This document shows, piece by piece, positions 1 to 9,900 of a DNA stretch of 24,739 bases (within the stretch, counting starts at the first letter, position 1; every line of letters starts with the position of its first letter). Source of the stretch: Candidatus Marinamargulisbacteria bacterium (lineage in GTDB: Bacteria; Margulisbacteria; Marinamargulisbacteria; UBA817); NCBI GenBank assembly GCA_023262965.1, contig JALQXX010000024.1, forward strand, positions 1-24,739, given 5' to 3'. The notes beneath the pieces were generated by a model. The model did not search any database. It saw nothing but the letters and a program-made list of their open reading frames with translations, and was not told the origin of the DNA. A program made the position numbers and the translations under genes.

Positions 1-53
1 GTTTGTATGTTCTGAACCGCTCCTTAATCGAAGTGGGACCGTCTCTGTTGTGG

Positions 54-1805
54 CTAATGAGAGGACGTCATCTTGTGGGGCTGAATGTCTGTCATAAAAT
101 CCACCAAAACCGTGGCCACTTGCGCAAACAACGGCGCCCCTGCGGTAGACCCCCAAATTGTTTTTTTAGGGGTATCAATCGCCACCAAAATCGCGTATCG
201 GGGATTTTGAATGGGCAATAATCCCACAAATGAGGCCACGTAAGCCGAGTCGTCGTAACCGCGCCCATTGATCAAGGGTTTTTGCGCCGTACCGGTTTTG
301 CCCCCAACATCCACCATCGGAATGGCGGCATATTGCCCCGTTCCCTTATCAACAACCGCTTTCATGGCCTGACGCACCTGCTGTGCCGTTTGGGGTGATA
401 TCACCCGATGCGGTCGCATTACCCGGGGCGTAGATAACGTTAAATGGTTGTGATCCGTTAAGTGTTTCACCACCCGCGGGGGCACATACACCCCATTATT
501 GCCAATCGCCGCAATCGCCGCTACCATCTGTAAGGCCGTCACACTAATCCCTTGTCCGAATGACATGACCGCCAAATCAATTGGTGCAATCGTCGACAAC
601 GGTCGGACAATACCCCGTGCCTCACCTGGCAGCATAATACCCGTCTTTTCACCAAATCCAAAGCCTTGAATATAACTGTAAAACGCATCTTTGCCCATCT
701 TATCCGCCAATAAGCTGGTTCCCACGTTCATGGACTGAACCAAAATGGCCTCTGCCTCATAATGAGTGGGATCATCCACGGAACGCTCATGGGCTTCTTT
801 AATCCGCCGTTTTTGAATCACACGGAATTCGGGAATCGCCACCATCGTGCCGGGGGTTACCACCTGCTCTTCTAACGCCGCAGCATAGGTAATGACCTTA
901 AAAATAGACCCCGGTTCAAATACATCCACAATGCACGAATTTTTTAAAACGGACGGATTCACCGACTGAAAGGCGTTGGGATCAAACAGGGGGTAATTGG
1001 CCATCGCAATAATGTCCCCTTCATTCACGTCCATCACAATGACCTGACCCGCTATGGCATCCACCCGCGCAATCGTATCCGCCAATAACCGTTCTACCAA
1101 GAATTGGATGCGGTAATCAATCGTTGTGGTAATATTGCCACCCTTAAGGGAACTGGCCTCTCCCCCACGCTCCCCCTGAGAAAACCCTTTGGGAAGCCCA
1201 ACCAATGTTTTATCCGATGAAATAATCCGCACCCCCCGCGGATCCCCTTTAATGATGTAATACCCCTGCTCACCCGTTAAAAATCGATCAAATTGGTATT
1301 CCAATCCCTCCAACCCACCGTCCATTCCTACAAAACCCACTACATCGCTCATCAGCATCGCATTCGGGTATATTCGCCGCTCTTCCGATAATACATTAAT
1401 CTGTTTGGGGTCCATGGCTTTCATACGATCCATGGGCACGGCATCCATTTTTCGCCGCAACCACACAAACGATCCCGGCTGACTCACCTTCGCCAAAACA
1501 TCTTCCACAGCCATTCCCAACATCGGGGCCACCGCTTTGGCAAATACCGGCTTATTGGGAATCGAGTCTGGTGACGCATATACCGAATACGCCGGCACAC
1601 TCAACGCCAGTGGGTACCCATTTCGATCCAACACCTTGCCCCGACTAGCATCGATTTTAATTAATTTTTGAATTTGTTTTTCAGAACGATCCAAATAAAA
1701 CGTGTGATTAATAATCATTAAAAACACCAATCGCACTATCATTGCCAGGACAACGGCGATCATTCCACCCATGACGATCCCATAGCGATGGGAGAGCGTC
1801 ATCAT
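54..1805 (-). CDS. ftsI: Class B penicillin-binding protein, septal transpeptidase (FtsI/PBP3-like)
   Basis: A 583-residue D,D-transpeptidase that cross-links peptidoglycan at the division site. An N-terminal membrane anchor (about residues 10-33) is followed by a dimerisation/pedestal domain and the penicillin-binding domain. All three active-site motifs are visible: SIFK with nucleophile Ser300 and Lys303, SMN at 358-360, and KTGT from 503. There is no PASTA domain. The reading frame stays open upstream to 1919, but that part lies inside the preceding ftsL-like gene and looks unlike a PBP. The ATG at 1805 overlaps the upstream TGA as ATGA and places the membrane helix normally, so I take it as the start. 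The gene follows the ftsL-like gene, as in division clusters. FtsI rather than PBP2 or SpoVD is inferred from that neighbour. Confidence 0.9.
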   Translation of the reverse strand: MMTLSHRYGIVMGGMIAVVLAMIVRLVFLMIINHTFYLDRSEKQIQKLIKIDASRGKVLDRNGYPLALSVPAYSVYASPDSIPNKPVFAKAVAPMLGMAVEDVLAKVSQPGSFVWLRRKMDAVPMDRMKAMDPKQINVLSEERRIYPNAMLMSDVVGFVGMDGGLEGLEYQFDRFLTGEQGYYIIKGDPRGVRIISSDKTLVGLPKGFSQGERGGEASSLKGGNITTTIDYRIQFLVERLLADTIARVDAIAGQVIVMDVNEGDIIAMANYPLFDPNAFQSVNPSVLKNSCIVDVFEPGSIFKVITYAAALEEQVVTPGTMVAIPEFRVIQKRRIKEAHERSVDDPTHYEAEAILVQSMNVGTSLLADKMGKDAFYSYIQGFGFGEKTGIMLPGEARGIVRPLSTIAPIDLAVMSFGQGISVTALQMVAAIAAIGNNGVYVPPRVVKHLTDHNHLTLSTPRVMRPHRVISPQTAQQVRQAMKAVVDKGTGQYAAIPMVDVGGKTGTAQKPLINGRGYDDSAYVASFVGLLPIQNPRYAILVAIDTPKKTIWGSTAGAPLFAQVATVLVDFMTDIQPHKMTSSH

Positions 1806-2095
1806 CGCGTTTGTACAACCGAGCGGCGAATAAACCGGATACCGGTATCGCGCTTCATCCCTCGGGCATGGGCCTTGGCGTAGACCTGATCCGGGCGGGT
1901 GGTTGTGTAGTAATCGCACTCCAGTTTGGCTAATAAACGCTCTTTTTCCTGCAGATCCAGCGTCAGTGCCTGCAGCTCTTGGGTCAATCGAAATGTACGT
2001 ACATTAATGTTTAAATGCCCAATTAATAACGCAAAGGACACGGCATTCATAATAAGAATGCCTTTAAGCCATCGGTTATACGTTTTGGCAGGCAT
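1802..2095 (-). CDS. ftsL: FtsL/DivIC-like small cell-division membrane protein
   Basis: A 97-residue protein with a basic N-terminus, one membrane helix (about residues 11-31) and then a heptad-like segment rich in Leu, Gln and Glu (about 35-62) suggesting a coiled coil. This is the architecture of FtsL/DivIC, which bridge the early divisome to the septal synthase. Sequence conservation in this family is poor, so the call rests on architecture and on position directly before ftsI with an ATGA overlap. The start at 2095 overlaps the end of gatB by 20 bases. An alternative ATG at 2050 has AAAGG ten bases upstream but would remove the basic cytoplasmic tail before the helix, so I prefer 2095. 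Confidence 0.65.
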   Translation of the reverse strand: MPAKTYNRWLKGILIMNAVSFALLIGHLNINVRTFRLTQELQALTLDLQEKERLLAKLECDYYTTTRPDQVYAKAHARGMKRDTGIRFIRRSVVQTR

Positions 2096-3509
2096 GCAAA
2101 ATCAAATCCCGCACCGTATCGGGCTTGGCACGACCCTGGGTTTGCTTCATTACCTGACCCATTAAAAAATTGGCCGACGCCACCTTACCGTTTTTAATCT
2201 TTGCCACCACATCGGGATTATCGGCCATAACGGCTGCAACAACCGTCATCAAATCATCCTGGTTTGAAATTTGCCCCCCACCCGATTCCAATGCCTGTGC
2301 GACGGTCTTCCCATTAATAATTTGGGGCAGGATATCTTTGATCATTTGGGTGGAGATGGTCCCTTCTTTGCAGACATCAATCAACCGCGCCAACTCGGTA
2401 GCTAACTTATCGTTCAAGTCCACGGACTGCTCTTTCATAAGCGCACTGAGCTCTCCTACGACCCATTTGGACATATCCCCTGGCGTGGCCACCTGCAAAA
2501 AGGATCGGGCCTTTTCAAAAAATCGGTATAAAGCGGGTGATTGACGATACACCATAATATCGTGCTCGGGCAATGCCAGATCCCTTTGATAACGCAGGGC
2601 CATATCGTCGGGCAGCTCGCCCATTTTTTGGGCAATCGCCGCAATCTGATCGGATGTGACCACCAATGGTTTTAGATCCGGGTCGGGAAAATACCGATAA
2701 TCATGGGCATTTTCTTTGCTCCGTAACGGCGTGGTTTGACCCGTGGCATCGTCATAATTCATGGTATACTGACGCACCACATCCCCGCTTTGGACCACCT
2801 GAATCTGACGCTTAATTTCGTAGGTAATCGCCCGCTCTACGCTGCGAAACGAGTTTAAATTTTTGACTTCCGTACGCGTGCCAAACGCCGTTTCGCCGAT
2901 TGGTCGAATCGATACATTGGCATCACAGCGAAACGAGCCCTTGTCCAAATCCCCATCACAGACCCCAATAAACACGAATAACTCATGCACCCGCTCCATA
3001 TACTCCCGGGCCTCCTGCGGCGTGCGTATATCGGGTTCCGATACCACTTCAATTAAGGGCACGCCCGCACGGTTTAAATCCACAACCGAACCCGTAGCCC
3101 CCGCAATTCCATCCGCCCCGATATGATTGAGCTTGCCCGCATCTTCCTCCATATGAATGCGTGTTATGCGGATGGTTTTTTGACTCACCGGCAATACGAT
3201 TTCACCCCCCAAACAAATGGGGTACTCAAATTGGGAAATTTGATACCCTTTGGGTAAATCTGGGTAAAAATAGTTCTTTCGAGCAAATACGGATCGTTCT
3301 TGAATACGACCCTTGACCGCCAATCCGGCCATAATCGCCAATCGCACCGCTTCTTTGTTTAAAACCGGTAAGGCACCTGGCAGTCCCAAACTAACCGGTG
3401 ATACCTGCGTGTTCGGCGCCCCCCCTTGCGTGGATGCCCTGCAAAATAACTTGGATGCTGTCGACAGCTGGGCATGAATTTCCAACCCAATAACCGCTTC
3501 AAACGTCAT
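2076..3509 (-). CDS. gatB: Asp-tRNA(Asn)/Glu-tRNA(Gln) amidotransferase subunit B
   Basis: A 477-residue subunit of the GatCAB complex, the usual family length. It binds mischarged Glu-tRNA(Gln) or Asp-tRNA(Asn) and phosphorylates the side chain before ammonia from GatA amidates it. Recognisable blocks are the N-terminal VIGLEIHAQLST, the YPDLPKGYQISQ motif, the MEEDAGKLNH stretch, LNRAGVPLIEVVSEPD, and FRCDANVSIRP followed by TEVKNLNSFR, all of the catalytic cradle. The C-terminal third is the helical YqeY-like tail that contacts tRNA. Its ATG overlaps the gatA stop as ATGA. The 3' end overlaps the ftsL-like gene by 20 bases, so translation and division genes share a transcript here. Confidence 0.97.
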   Translation of the reverse strand: MTFEAVIGLEIHAQLSTASKLFCRASTQGGAPNTQVSPVSLGLPGALPVLNKEAVRLAIMAGLAVKGRIQERSVFARKNYFYPDLPKGYQISQFEYPICLGGEIVLPVSQKTIRITRIHMEEDAGKLNHIGADGIAGATGSVVDLNRAGVPLIEVVSEPDIRTPQEAREYMERVHELFVFIGVCDGDLDKGSFRCDANVSIRPIGETAFGTRTEVKNLNSFRSVERAITYEIKRQIQVVQSGDVVRQYTMNYDDATGQTTPLRSKENAHDYRYFPDPDLKPLVVTSDQIAAIAQKMGELPDDMALRYQRDLALPEHDIMVYRQSPALYRFFEKARSFLQVATPGDMSKWVVGELSALMKEQSVDLNDKLATELARLIDVCKEGTISTQMIKDILPQIINGKTVAQALESGGGQISNQDDLMTVVAAVMADNPDVVAKIKNGKVASANFLMGQVMKQTQGRAKPDTVRDLILHACQNV

Positions 3510-4954
3510 TGTCCCAACACCACATCATCACTAACCAAGGGGGTGAATCCCACCAACTGCTCGACACAATACGCCGTGTTTAACAATAGCTTTTCCTGAA
3601 ACCACGGGGCGACCAGTTGCATGCCCACCGGCATACCCGCTGAATCCCGTCCACAGGGAAGGGAAATGGCTGGCAATCCAGCCAAATTAACGGGAATGGT
3701 CGCAATGTCGGATAAATACATCGCCAAGGGATCGTTTGTGTGCTCGCCTTTTTTAAACGCCGTTGTGGGCGCCGTTGGTGAACAAATAATATCGTATTGT
3801 TTAAATAAATCGGCGTACCGTTTGGTAACAATGCCACGTACACGTTGCGCCTTGCCATAAAAGGCGTCGTAGTACCCCGAACTTAATACATAAGTTCCCA
3901 GAATAATCCGGCGCTTGACTTCGTCCCCAAATCCAGTACTGCGCGTTGCCGCCATCATATCTTTTAAGGTTGTGGCACTGGTATCGCGATAGCCATATCG
4001 AACCCCATCAAATCGACTCAAATTGGAAGAGGCTTCGGCAGGGGCAATAATATAATAGGTGGCTAACGCCTCATCAAAATACTTGAAATCCACATAATCA
4101 ATGATAGCACCGTGTGATTCCATCTGCGACAAGGTGCGACGAATGGCCGCGTTCACGTCAGCCTGACCCGAAGTCATTAACTCGTTGGGAACCCCCACAC
4201 GAATACCGTGTAGCGATGCCCACTCAAATCCGTCACTAAAACATTCATCGGGACGCTTGACCGATGTGGCATCCTGCGGATCAAAGCCGCACAGCGTATC
4301 CAACATGATGGCAACATCGTCAACATATTGAGCAAAGGGGCCGATTTGATCGAGCGATGACGCAAATGCGACCAAGCCATAGCGCGATACGCGCCCGTAG
4401 GTGGGTTTTAGCCCCACTACGCCACAAAAAGCGGCCGGCTGACGGATGGATCCCCCCGTATCGGACCCCAAGGCCGCTGGAACCAAACCGGCGGCAACGG
4501 CGGCCGCGGACCCACCCGAGGATCCGCCGGAAACGGCATCGGGATTCCAGGGGTTATCCACCGGGCCGTATACCGAATACTCATTCGCCGACCCCATCGC
4601 AAATTCATCCATATTGAGACGCCCCACCGGAACGAAGCCCTGATCAATCATGTATTGGACCGCCGTTGCGGTGTAGGGGGATCGGTACCCCGCCAATAGT
4701 TTGGAGGCGCAGGTTACCGGTTGATTGGCCAAACACATATTGTCTTTGATACCCAACGGAATGCCAAATCCGGTGAATCGATTGGGGTCTTGTTGAGACA
4801 GGTAGTCAATGGCGGTTGCCACCTCATCGTCAAAAAAGCTGATAAAGGCATTGCCCGGAGCCGATTGAATGCGCGCCAACAGGGCCGTGTAGTAGTCCCT
4901 CATCGACAATTGTTTGGTGTAAAATAGGGTGCGAAGGCGTTGAATACGTCCCAT
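3506..4954 (-). CDS. gatA: Asp-tRNA(Asn)/Glu-tRNA(Gln) amidotransferase subunit A
   Basis: A 482-residue amidase-signature glutaminase that releases ammonia from glutamine and channels it to GatB. The Ser-cisSer-Lys triad is intact: Lys70 in GIPLGIKDN, cis-Ser145 in the GGSSGGS motif, and nucleophile Ser169 in SDTGGSIRQPA. The spacing of 75 and 24 residues matches that known for GatA. The block KPTYGRVSRYGL follows the nucleophile, as usual. The start ATG shares one base with the gatC stop (TAATG) and there is no clear Shine-Dalgarno sequence, so translational coupling is likely. Confidence 0.97.
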   Translation of the reverse strand: MGRIQRLRTLFYTKQLSMRDYYTALLARIQSAPGNAFISFFDDEVATAIDYLSQQDPNRFTGFGIPLGIKDNMCLANQPVTCASKLLAGYRSPYTATAVQYMIDQGFVPVGRLNMDEFAMGSANEYSVYGPVDNPWNPDAVSGGSSGGSAAAVAAGLVPAALGSDTGGSIRQPAAFCGVVGLKPTYGRVSRYGLVAFASSLDQIGPFAQYVDDVAIMLDTLCGFDPQDATSVKRPDECFSDGFEWASLHGIRVGVPNELMTSGQADVNAAIRRTLSQMESHGAIIDYVDFKYFDEALATYYIIAPAEASSNLSRFDGVRYGYRDTSATTLKDMMAATRSTGFGDEVKRRIILGTYVLSSGYYDAFYGKAQRVRGIVTKRYADLFKQYDIICSPTAPTTAFKKGEHTNDPLAMYLSDIATIPVNLAGLPAISLPCGRDSAGMPVGMQLVAPWFQEKLLLNTAYCVEQLVGFTPLVSDDVVLGQ

Positions 4955-5229
4955 TACAGTACTCGCGGCACCAAAAATCCCCCATCTGTAAATGCGGGCG
5001 CGTTGGCTTCAATTAAAGGAGATTCAAAATGAACGGGTTGATCCTCACGCGTCACTGCTGTGGCATCGATGGGCCACTCGTATTCAGGCTCTGGGGAATC
5101 GGTTATGCCATCCAATACCCGCATATAATCGACAATGCGATCAATCTGCTGACCCAAATCGGCCGCCTGGGCCGGTGTCACTTGCAAATAACTGAGTTCT
5201 ACAATTGTATCGATTGATACGTCGGACAT
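4954..5229 (-). CDS. gatC: Asp-tRNA(Asn)/Glu-tRNA(Gln) amidotransferase subunit C
   Basis: A 91-residue linker subunit that wraps around the GatA-GatB interface and stabilises the complex. The N-terminal helices (with an LGQQIDRIVDYMRVLDGI segment) and the extended C-terminal region containing TREDQP and ending in GGFLVPRVL fit GatC. It is the first gene of a gatC-gatA-gatB-ftsL-ftsI run with overlaps throughout. A perfect TATAAT lies five bases before the ATG and no Shine-Dalgarno sequence is present, suggesting an internal promoter and a leaderless or nearly leaderless mRNA. The complete GatCAB implies indirect synthesis of Gln-tRNA and/or Asn-tRNA in this organism. Confidence 0.92.
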   Translation of the reverse strand: MSDVSIDTIVELSYLQVTPAQAADLGQQIDRIVDYMRVLDGITDSPEPEYEWPIDATAVTREDQPVHFESPLIEANAPAFTDGGFLVPRVL

Positions 5230-5234
5230 TATGG

Positions 5235-5240
5235 ATTATA
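5235..5240 (-). promoter_or_regulatory. -10 box of the gatC promoter (leaderless type)
   Basis: A perfect TATAAT reads on the minus strand, with five bases between it and the gatC ATG. Transcription would be expected to start on or next to the start codon. No strong -35 box is seen at 16-18 bases; TTGAAT lies 22 bases upstream. The box is in the 47-base gap after the LysM gene. Confidence 0.55.
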
Positions 5241-5276
5241 GTCTATCGGGTTTTTGGTCGGGATTCAATCATTAAT

Positions 5277-6620
5277 TTAATCACAAGCCATGGGGGTTTC
5301 CCCTCCACCCGCATTCAACGGAACACGTAAGGATTGATTCGGAACAATATGGACATAATGATTGACCCGACCGTTGATGGTCACCGTTTTGATAGGAAGG
5401 GCGTTGTCCTCCGCAATGGATCGCCATTCTTGGGGGTCGCCATAGTAGCACTTGGCAATTTTTTGGATACTATCGCCGGGCTTTACCTGGATTGTTTGCC
5501 ATTCGGTGGATGGGGCCGGGGACGGTTTTTGGGGAGGGCTCGATGGGGTCTCGGTCGGTTTTTTAGGGGCGAGGACCGGTTTGGGGGATGCCCCAATGGG
5601 GGGCGCACCAACGGGTGGGATCTCGGCGGTTTTTTTGGCGGCCGCAGGCGTTGTTGAGGCGGTGGCCCCATCAGGTGCCGATTGACGCCGTGCCTGAAAA
5701 AGCCAATCGCGGTAATGAGTCAACCGGGATCGCCCATACGCAACCCATTCCGACGCAAAACGCTGGGGGACTGTGTTGGGAATCGCTGGTGCGGGCATCT
5801 CAATCATCTGGGGTATGGGCCGATCGGGTATCGTCGCATACCGTTTCACAATCGCTATTGCGTCACGCTTGCTCACCAATTGCAAGGGCGCCACCCAGTC
5901 ATTCGGAATCACCGCCGCCAGCGACTGCGGCACCACCAACACATCATCAATATGATGTGTTGTCGCACTTTGGTCTTGCCCATTTTGAAATAGGCCAAGG
6001 CTGTTTACACAATCCACACGGGTCATATAGGCATTGGGAATAAACTGCCCTTTAAAGGGCGGCGGCAAGGGGGTTGGATACCGGTTGTATAATGCCACAT
6101 ACGGCTCATACCCCAACATATCCGTATACCTGCGGTGGATTCGTCCCAATCCACCGCTACGGTTGGTGTGAAGCATTGCCCAAACGATCAGGGCGTACCA
6201 ATCGCGCTTACGAATTGGCTCGGTAATCTGGGCTTGATTGTGGGTATTCAATAGCGAAATATTGTGGTGAACCGCCAATTCCGTTATCACATAGGCCTCA
6301 AAGGGCGTCACCGCATCCGCAATCGGCAATGCGCGATATACTCGAATCTGGCGACGGGTAGTTGGATCCACGAAACGTTCATGATTCAGTAGGCTCAGCC
6401 ACAAATCATTCGACCCCATACGAAGGGGGATATTGGGAATAACGGTGTGTTTGCGTAATGGCCCGATGTGATTGTTAAGGTAATAAAATCCGTAATTAGC
6501 ATCGGCTGCCAAGGTAACCGTAAGACTGGGATCGGTTACCAGAGTATCTTGTGGGGGATACGTCACTGTGATTCCCCACAACACCCCCGTTAACAGAAGC
6601 CAACCAACCAACCGACCCAT
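5277..6620 (-). CDS. Secreted protein with Ig-like, two SLH-like segments and a C-terminal LysM domain
   Basis: A 447-residue exported protein. Residues 1-20 form a hydrophobic signal peptide or anchor. About 30-97 looks like a beta-sandwich (Ig-like) domain. Two stretches, about 103-150 and 225-265, resemble degenerate S-layer-homology repeats: a helix with I-x-x-LA, a short loop, then an (I/V)-x-KRD-x-(Y/I)-A-x-I helix. A Pro/Ala/Lys-rich linker (about 315-372) leads to a clear LysM domain (about 373-435) beginning IQVKPGDSIQKIAKCYYG, which binds peptidoglycan or related glycans. The combination suggests a cell-wall-attached envelope protein. LysM is confident, the SLH reading is my inference. 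The gene follows hisE by 8 bases, with no clear Shine-Dalgarno sequence. Confidence 0.75.
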   Translation of the reverse strand: MGRLVGWLLLTGVLWGITVTYPPQDTLVTDPSLTVTLAADANYGFYYLNNHIGPLRKHTVIPNIPLRMGSNDLWLSLLNHERFVDPTTRRQIRVYRALPIADAVTPFEAYVITELAVHHNISLLNTHNQAQITEPIRKRDWYALIVWAMLHTNRSGGLGRIHRRYTDMLGYEPYVALYNRYPTPLPPPFKGQFIPNAYMTRVDCVNSLGLFQNGQDQSATTHHIDDVLVVPQSLAAVIPNDWVAPLQLVSKRDAIAIVKRYATIPDRPIPQMIEMPAPAIPNTVPQRFASEWVAYGRSRLTHYRDWLFQARRQSAPDGATASTTPAAAKKTAEIPPVGAPPIGASPKPVLAPKKPTETPSSPPQKPSPAPSTEWQTIQVKPGDSIQKIAKCYYGDPQEWRSIAEDNALPIKTVTINGRVNHYVHIVPNQSLRVPLNAGGGETPMACD

Positions 6621-6628
6621 TAAACCAA

Positions 6629-6922
6629 TTATTTATGGTGCCGATCGGTTAAAACAGCCACCACATCATTGAGTGACACCCCCTGATGCTGCAACACCAG
6701 CATCAAATGAAAAATCAGATCCGCTGATTCATGCAATAATTCATCTTTATCCCCGTTTTTGGCGGCAATAATAACCTCACCCGCCTCTTCTCCAATTTTT
6801 TTTAACAACCGATCCAAGCCCTGCTGCATGACCTGACTAACATACGATCCGGGTACATTATCGGCGGCACGCTGGGCAATAATGGATTCCAATTGATGTA
6901 AAAAATTTAACTTTCCACCCAT
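6629..6922 (-). CDS. hisE: Phosphoribosyl-ATP pyrophosphatase
   Basis: A 97-residue all-helical enzyme that hydrolyses phosphoribosyl-ATP to phosphoribosyl-AMP, the second step of histidine synthesis. The acidic metal-binding pattern is clear: KKIGEEAGEVIIAAKNGDK, then LLHESADLIFHLMLVL. It is a stand-alone HisE, not fused to HisI. The frame is open to 6979, but that part lies inside dnaE. The ATG at 6922 is preceded by AGGAGA nine bases upstream and gives a standard HisE N-terminus, so I use it. It overlaps the dnaE stop by 16 bases. No other his genes are in the window. Confidence 0.93.
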   Translation of the reverse strand: MGGKLNFLHQLESIIAQRAADNVPGSYVSQVMQQGLDRLLKKIGEEAGEVIIAAKNGDKDELLHESADLIFHLMLVLQHQGVSLNDVVAVLTDRHHK

Positions 6923-9900
6923 ACGGTTTGCTCTCCTAACATGGATTCCAAAATACCAATCGCATCTTTGGTAATCCAAAATTTTTTTCCTGCCTTTATT
7001 ATAGTCTCTCTGACATGAAAGTAAATGGGAATATTTCCGCGGTGCGCCTTACAAACACCGTGAATGGCATGCAAGGGACCCAACGACTCATCCAAAATAT
7101 CGATATGGCAAATGGTTTCGGCCAATTGATTGGAAATGGGCACCACCGACTCGACCCGCAGGGATATTTCGGACGAACGATTGACAACCGTACCGGTCAT
7201 CCGAACAATCGCATCGTTTTTGATGACATCTATATTAGCCACCCCCTTTCTGCCAAAAGAGCCCCCCCCAAAATCAAATACAACAAACCCAATTTTAGTG
7301 TCAAAATCCGCAATATCGCCCCGAACAAAAGGATTATCGTTTTTGGTGGTCCCCTGAATCACATTTTCTAAAATCCCCACAACCGTTACCACCTCCCCAT
7401 CTCGATCCACCGTCAGATTGACTAAAGGCACCCCCGCCTCCCACATCTCCCGAAATTCCGTGAGCGGATGCGCACTTAAATAATCCCCCATCAGCTCTTT
7501 CTCCATTTGAAGTAAGGCCAAGGTCGTATATTCCCTATAATCCGCGGCATCCAGTAAATCCGTGTAATGATCCTCTTCCAGGGTATCAAATAACCCCACC
7601 TGACCCGCCATACGATGCCGCCTGGAGTGGGCCATATGCTCCAAAATCTGCTCATAACACCCCAATAAGCGCGATCGATTGGGGTCGATATCATCCAAAG
7701 CCCCCACCCGAATCAAATGCTCAAATACCCGCTTATTAATATCACGTCCATTTAAACGATTAAAAAAATCAAAAAGGGTTGTAAAGGGGCCATTGGCCTC
7801 GCGTTCCTGAACCAGGGCCTGAACCGGGGCTTCCCCAATCGCCTTAATCCCTCCCAATCCAAATACAATCGTATCGCCTTCTAGTATGGGGCTATAGTGG
7901 GATCGATTGACATTGGGCGGGGCCACCACCAGGCCCAAGCGTTTGGCTTCAGCCACATACACCGCCGTGCGATCGGTGTTGCCCACAACCGACAGCAGCA
8001 ACCCCAGCATATACTCTCGGGGAAAATGGGCTTTTAAATACGCGGTTTGATACGATATTAAGGCATAGGCCGCACTGTGGGATTTATTAAACCCATATTC
8101 CGCGAATTTATCGCAAAGATTGAATACCTTCTCGGCTACCTCGGGCGCAATACCCTGCTGTTTGGCACCGCTTAAAAAGGCGTCCCGCATTTTGGCCATT
8201 TCATCTTTTTTCTTTTTCCCCATAGCCCGTCGCAGCATGTCGGATTCCCCCAATGTGAACCCGCCCACCGTGGTAGCAATCTGCATAACCTGCTCCTGAT
8301 ACACAATCATCCCGTAGGTGTCTTTTAAGATGGGCTCCAATTGGGGCAGATCATACGCCACCTGGGTTTTTCCGGATTTATTCGATATAAAATCATTCAC
8401 CATTCCGGAACCCAATGGGCCGGGCCGGTATAGGGCCAATACCGCGATCACATCTTCAAAACATTGGGGCTTTAGATCCGCGATTAAACGGCGCATACCC
8501 GGTGATTCGCATTGAAAAATCCCCACGCCCGTGGCCATGACAGCGTAGGTGTCGGGGTCGTCCAAGGGAATCTTGTCTATATCAAAATCGGGGGTGTGCT
8601 CATGAATGTACGTACCGGTATCCCGAATCACGGTGAGGTTACGAAGCCCCAAAATATCCATTTTAAGCAGACCCAATTTTTCGAGATTGGTCATGGTGTA
8701 CTGGGTGGTTACCTGGCCATCATTGGTCATTAAGGGCACCAGCTTGGATAAGGGGTCCCGGGATATCACAATCCCCGCCGCGTGGGTAGACGCGTGCCGC
8801 GACAGCCCCTCAAGCTTCATCCCATAATCCAATAATTGCTTGGCCTGAGGGTCGGTGTTGTACACGGCCGCCAACTCGGGCACGGTGTCTAAGGCCTCCG
8901 CAATCGAAACCATGTGCCCTGGTGATGAGGGCACCATTTTTGCCAACCGATCCACCGCCGATAACGGCACCCCCAAGGCACGCCCCACATCCCGAATAAC
9001 CCCACGCGCCGCCATGGTTCCAAAGGTGACAATCTGGGCCACATGGTCCGATCCGTAGGTTTGGGAAATATAGGCAATCACTTCCCCACGTCGCTTAATG
9101 CAAAAATCAATATCAATATCGGGCATCGACACCCGTTCGGGGTTTAAAAACCGCTCAAATAGCAAGTTGTATTCAATGGGATCAATTTTTGTAATGTTAA
9201 GGGCGTAGGCCACAATCGACCCCGCCGCGGACCCCCGTCCCGGGCCCACAGGAATGTCACTTTTTAGGCAAAAATCCAAAAAATCATAGATGATTAAAAA
9301 GTATATGGCGTAATTCATCTGGTTGATTGTGGCCAACTCAAAGGCTACGCGCTCTTTGATGGTATCGGTAAGCGTGCTGTATTTTTTGTGAATGCCTTGC
9401 CACACCAATTCGGTTAAATAGGTATCGGGGGTTTGATCCTCGGGGCAATTGAATCGGGGGAGTAATACGTGATCCGCCGCTAGGGTCAGGTCGCATTGCT
9501 TGGCAATCGCCACCGTGTTTGCTAGGGCCTGCGGACAGTCTGCAAAAAGGTCCGCCATATGCTGGGGGGAGGTTAGGTAATGTTGGGATAGCGATGCGTT
9601 GGCTTGATCATCGCTATCAATTTCGCGACCGGTTTTGATGCAGGTGACCATATCGTGCATCCAACCATCTGTAGACTCTAAAAAATACACATCGTTTAGG
9701 GCCACCAGTGGGATGGCGTGCGTGGTCCCAAATTCAATGACATCGTTGGCCAATTGCGGCATGCCCGGTTCGTTGGTGCGCTGGACACCCAAATACAATC
9801 GATCCGGAAAAAGCCCCCGAAAGGCGTCCGCCAAATGCCGCGCGTCGTCCATGAAATAGGACTGGATCAACTGCTGAACCGGCCCCCCATAGCCCGGCAA

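Noticed and set aside
1-53. Start of the gene after ftsI at the left edge
   Set aside because: AGGAG is visible on the minus strand, but no ATG, GTG or TTG follows before the window ends, so no gene can be supported.
1806-1919. Longer ftsI start with 38 more residues
   Set aside because: The extension overlaps the ftsL-like gene in another frame, is not PBP-like, and the ATGA start gives the normal membrane anchor.
4357-4647. Overlapping frames on both strands within gatA, rich in Arg and Pro
   Set aside because: They are shadows of the Gly/Ser-rich amidase signature; gatA is intact through this region.
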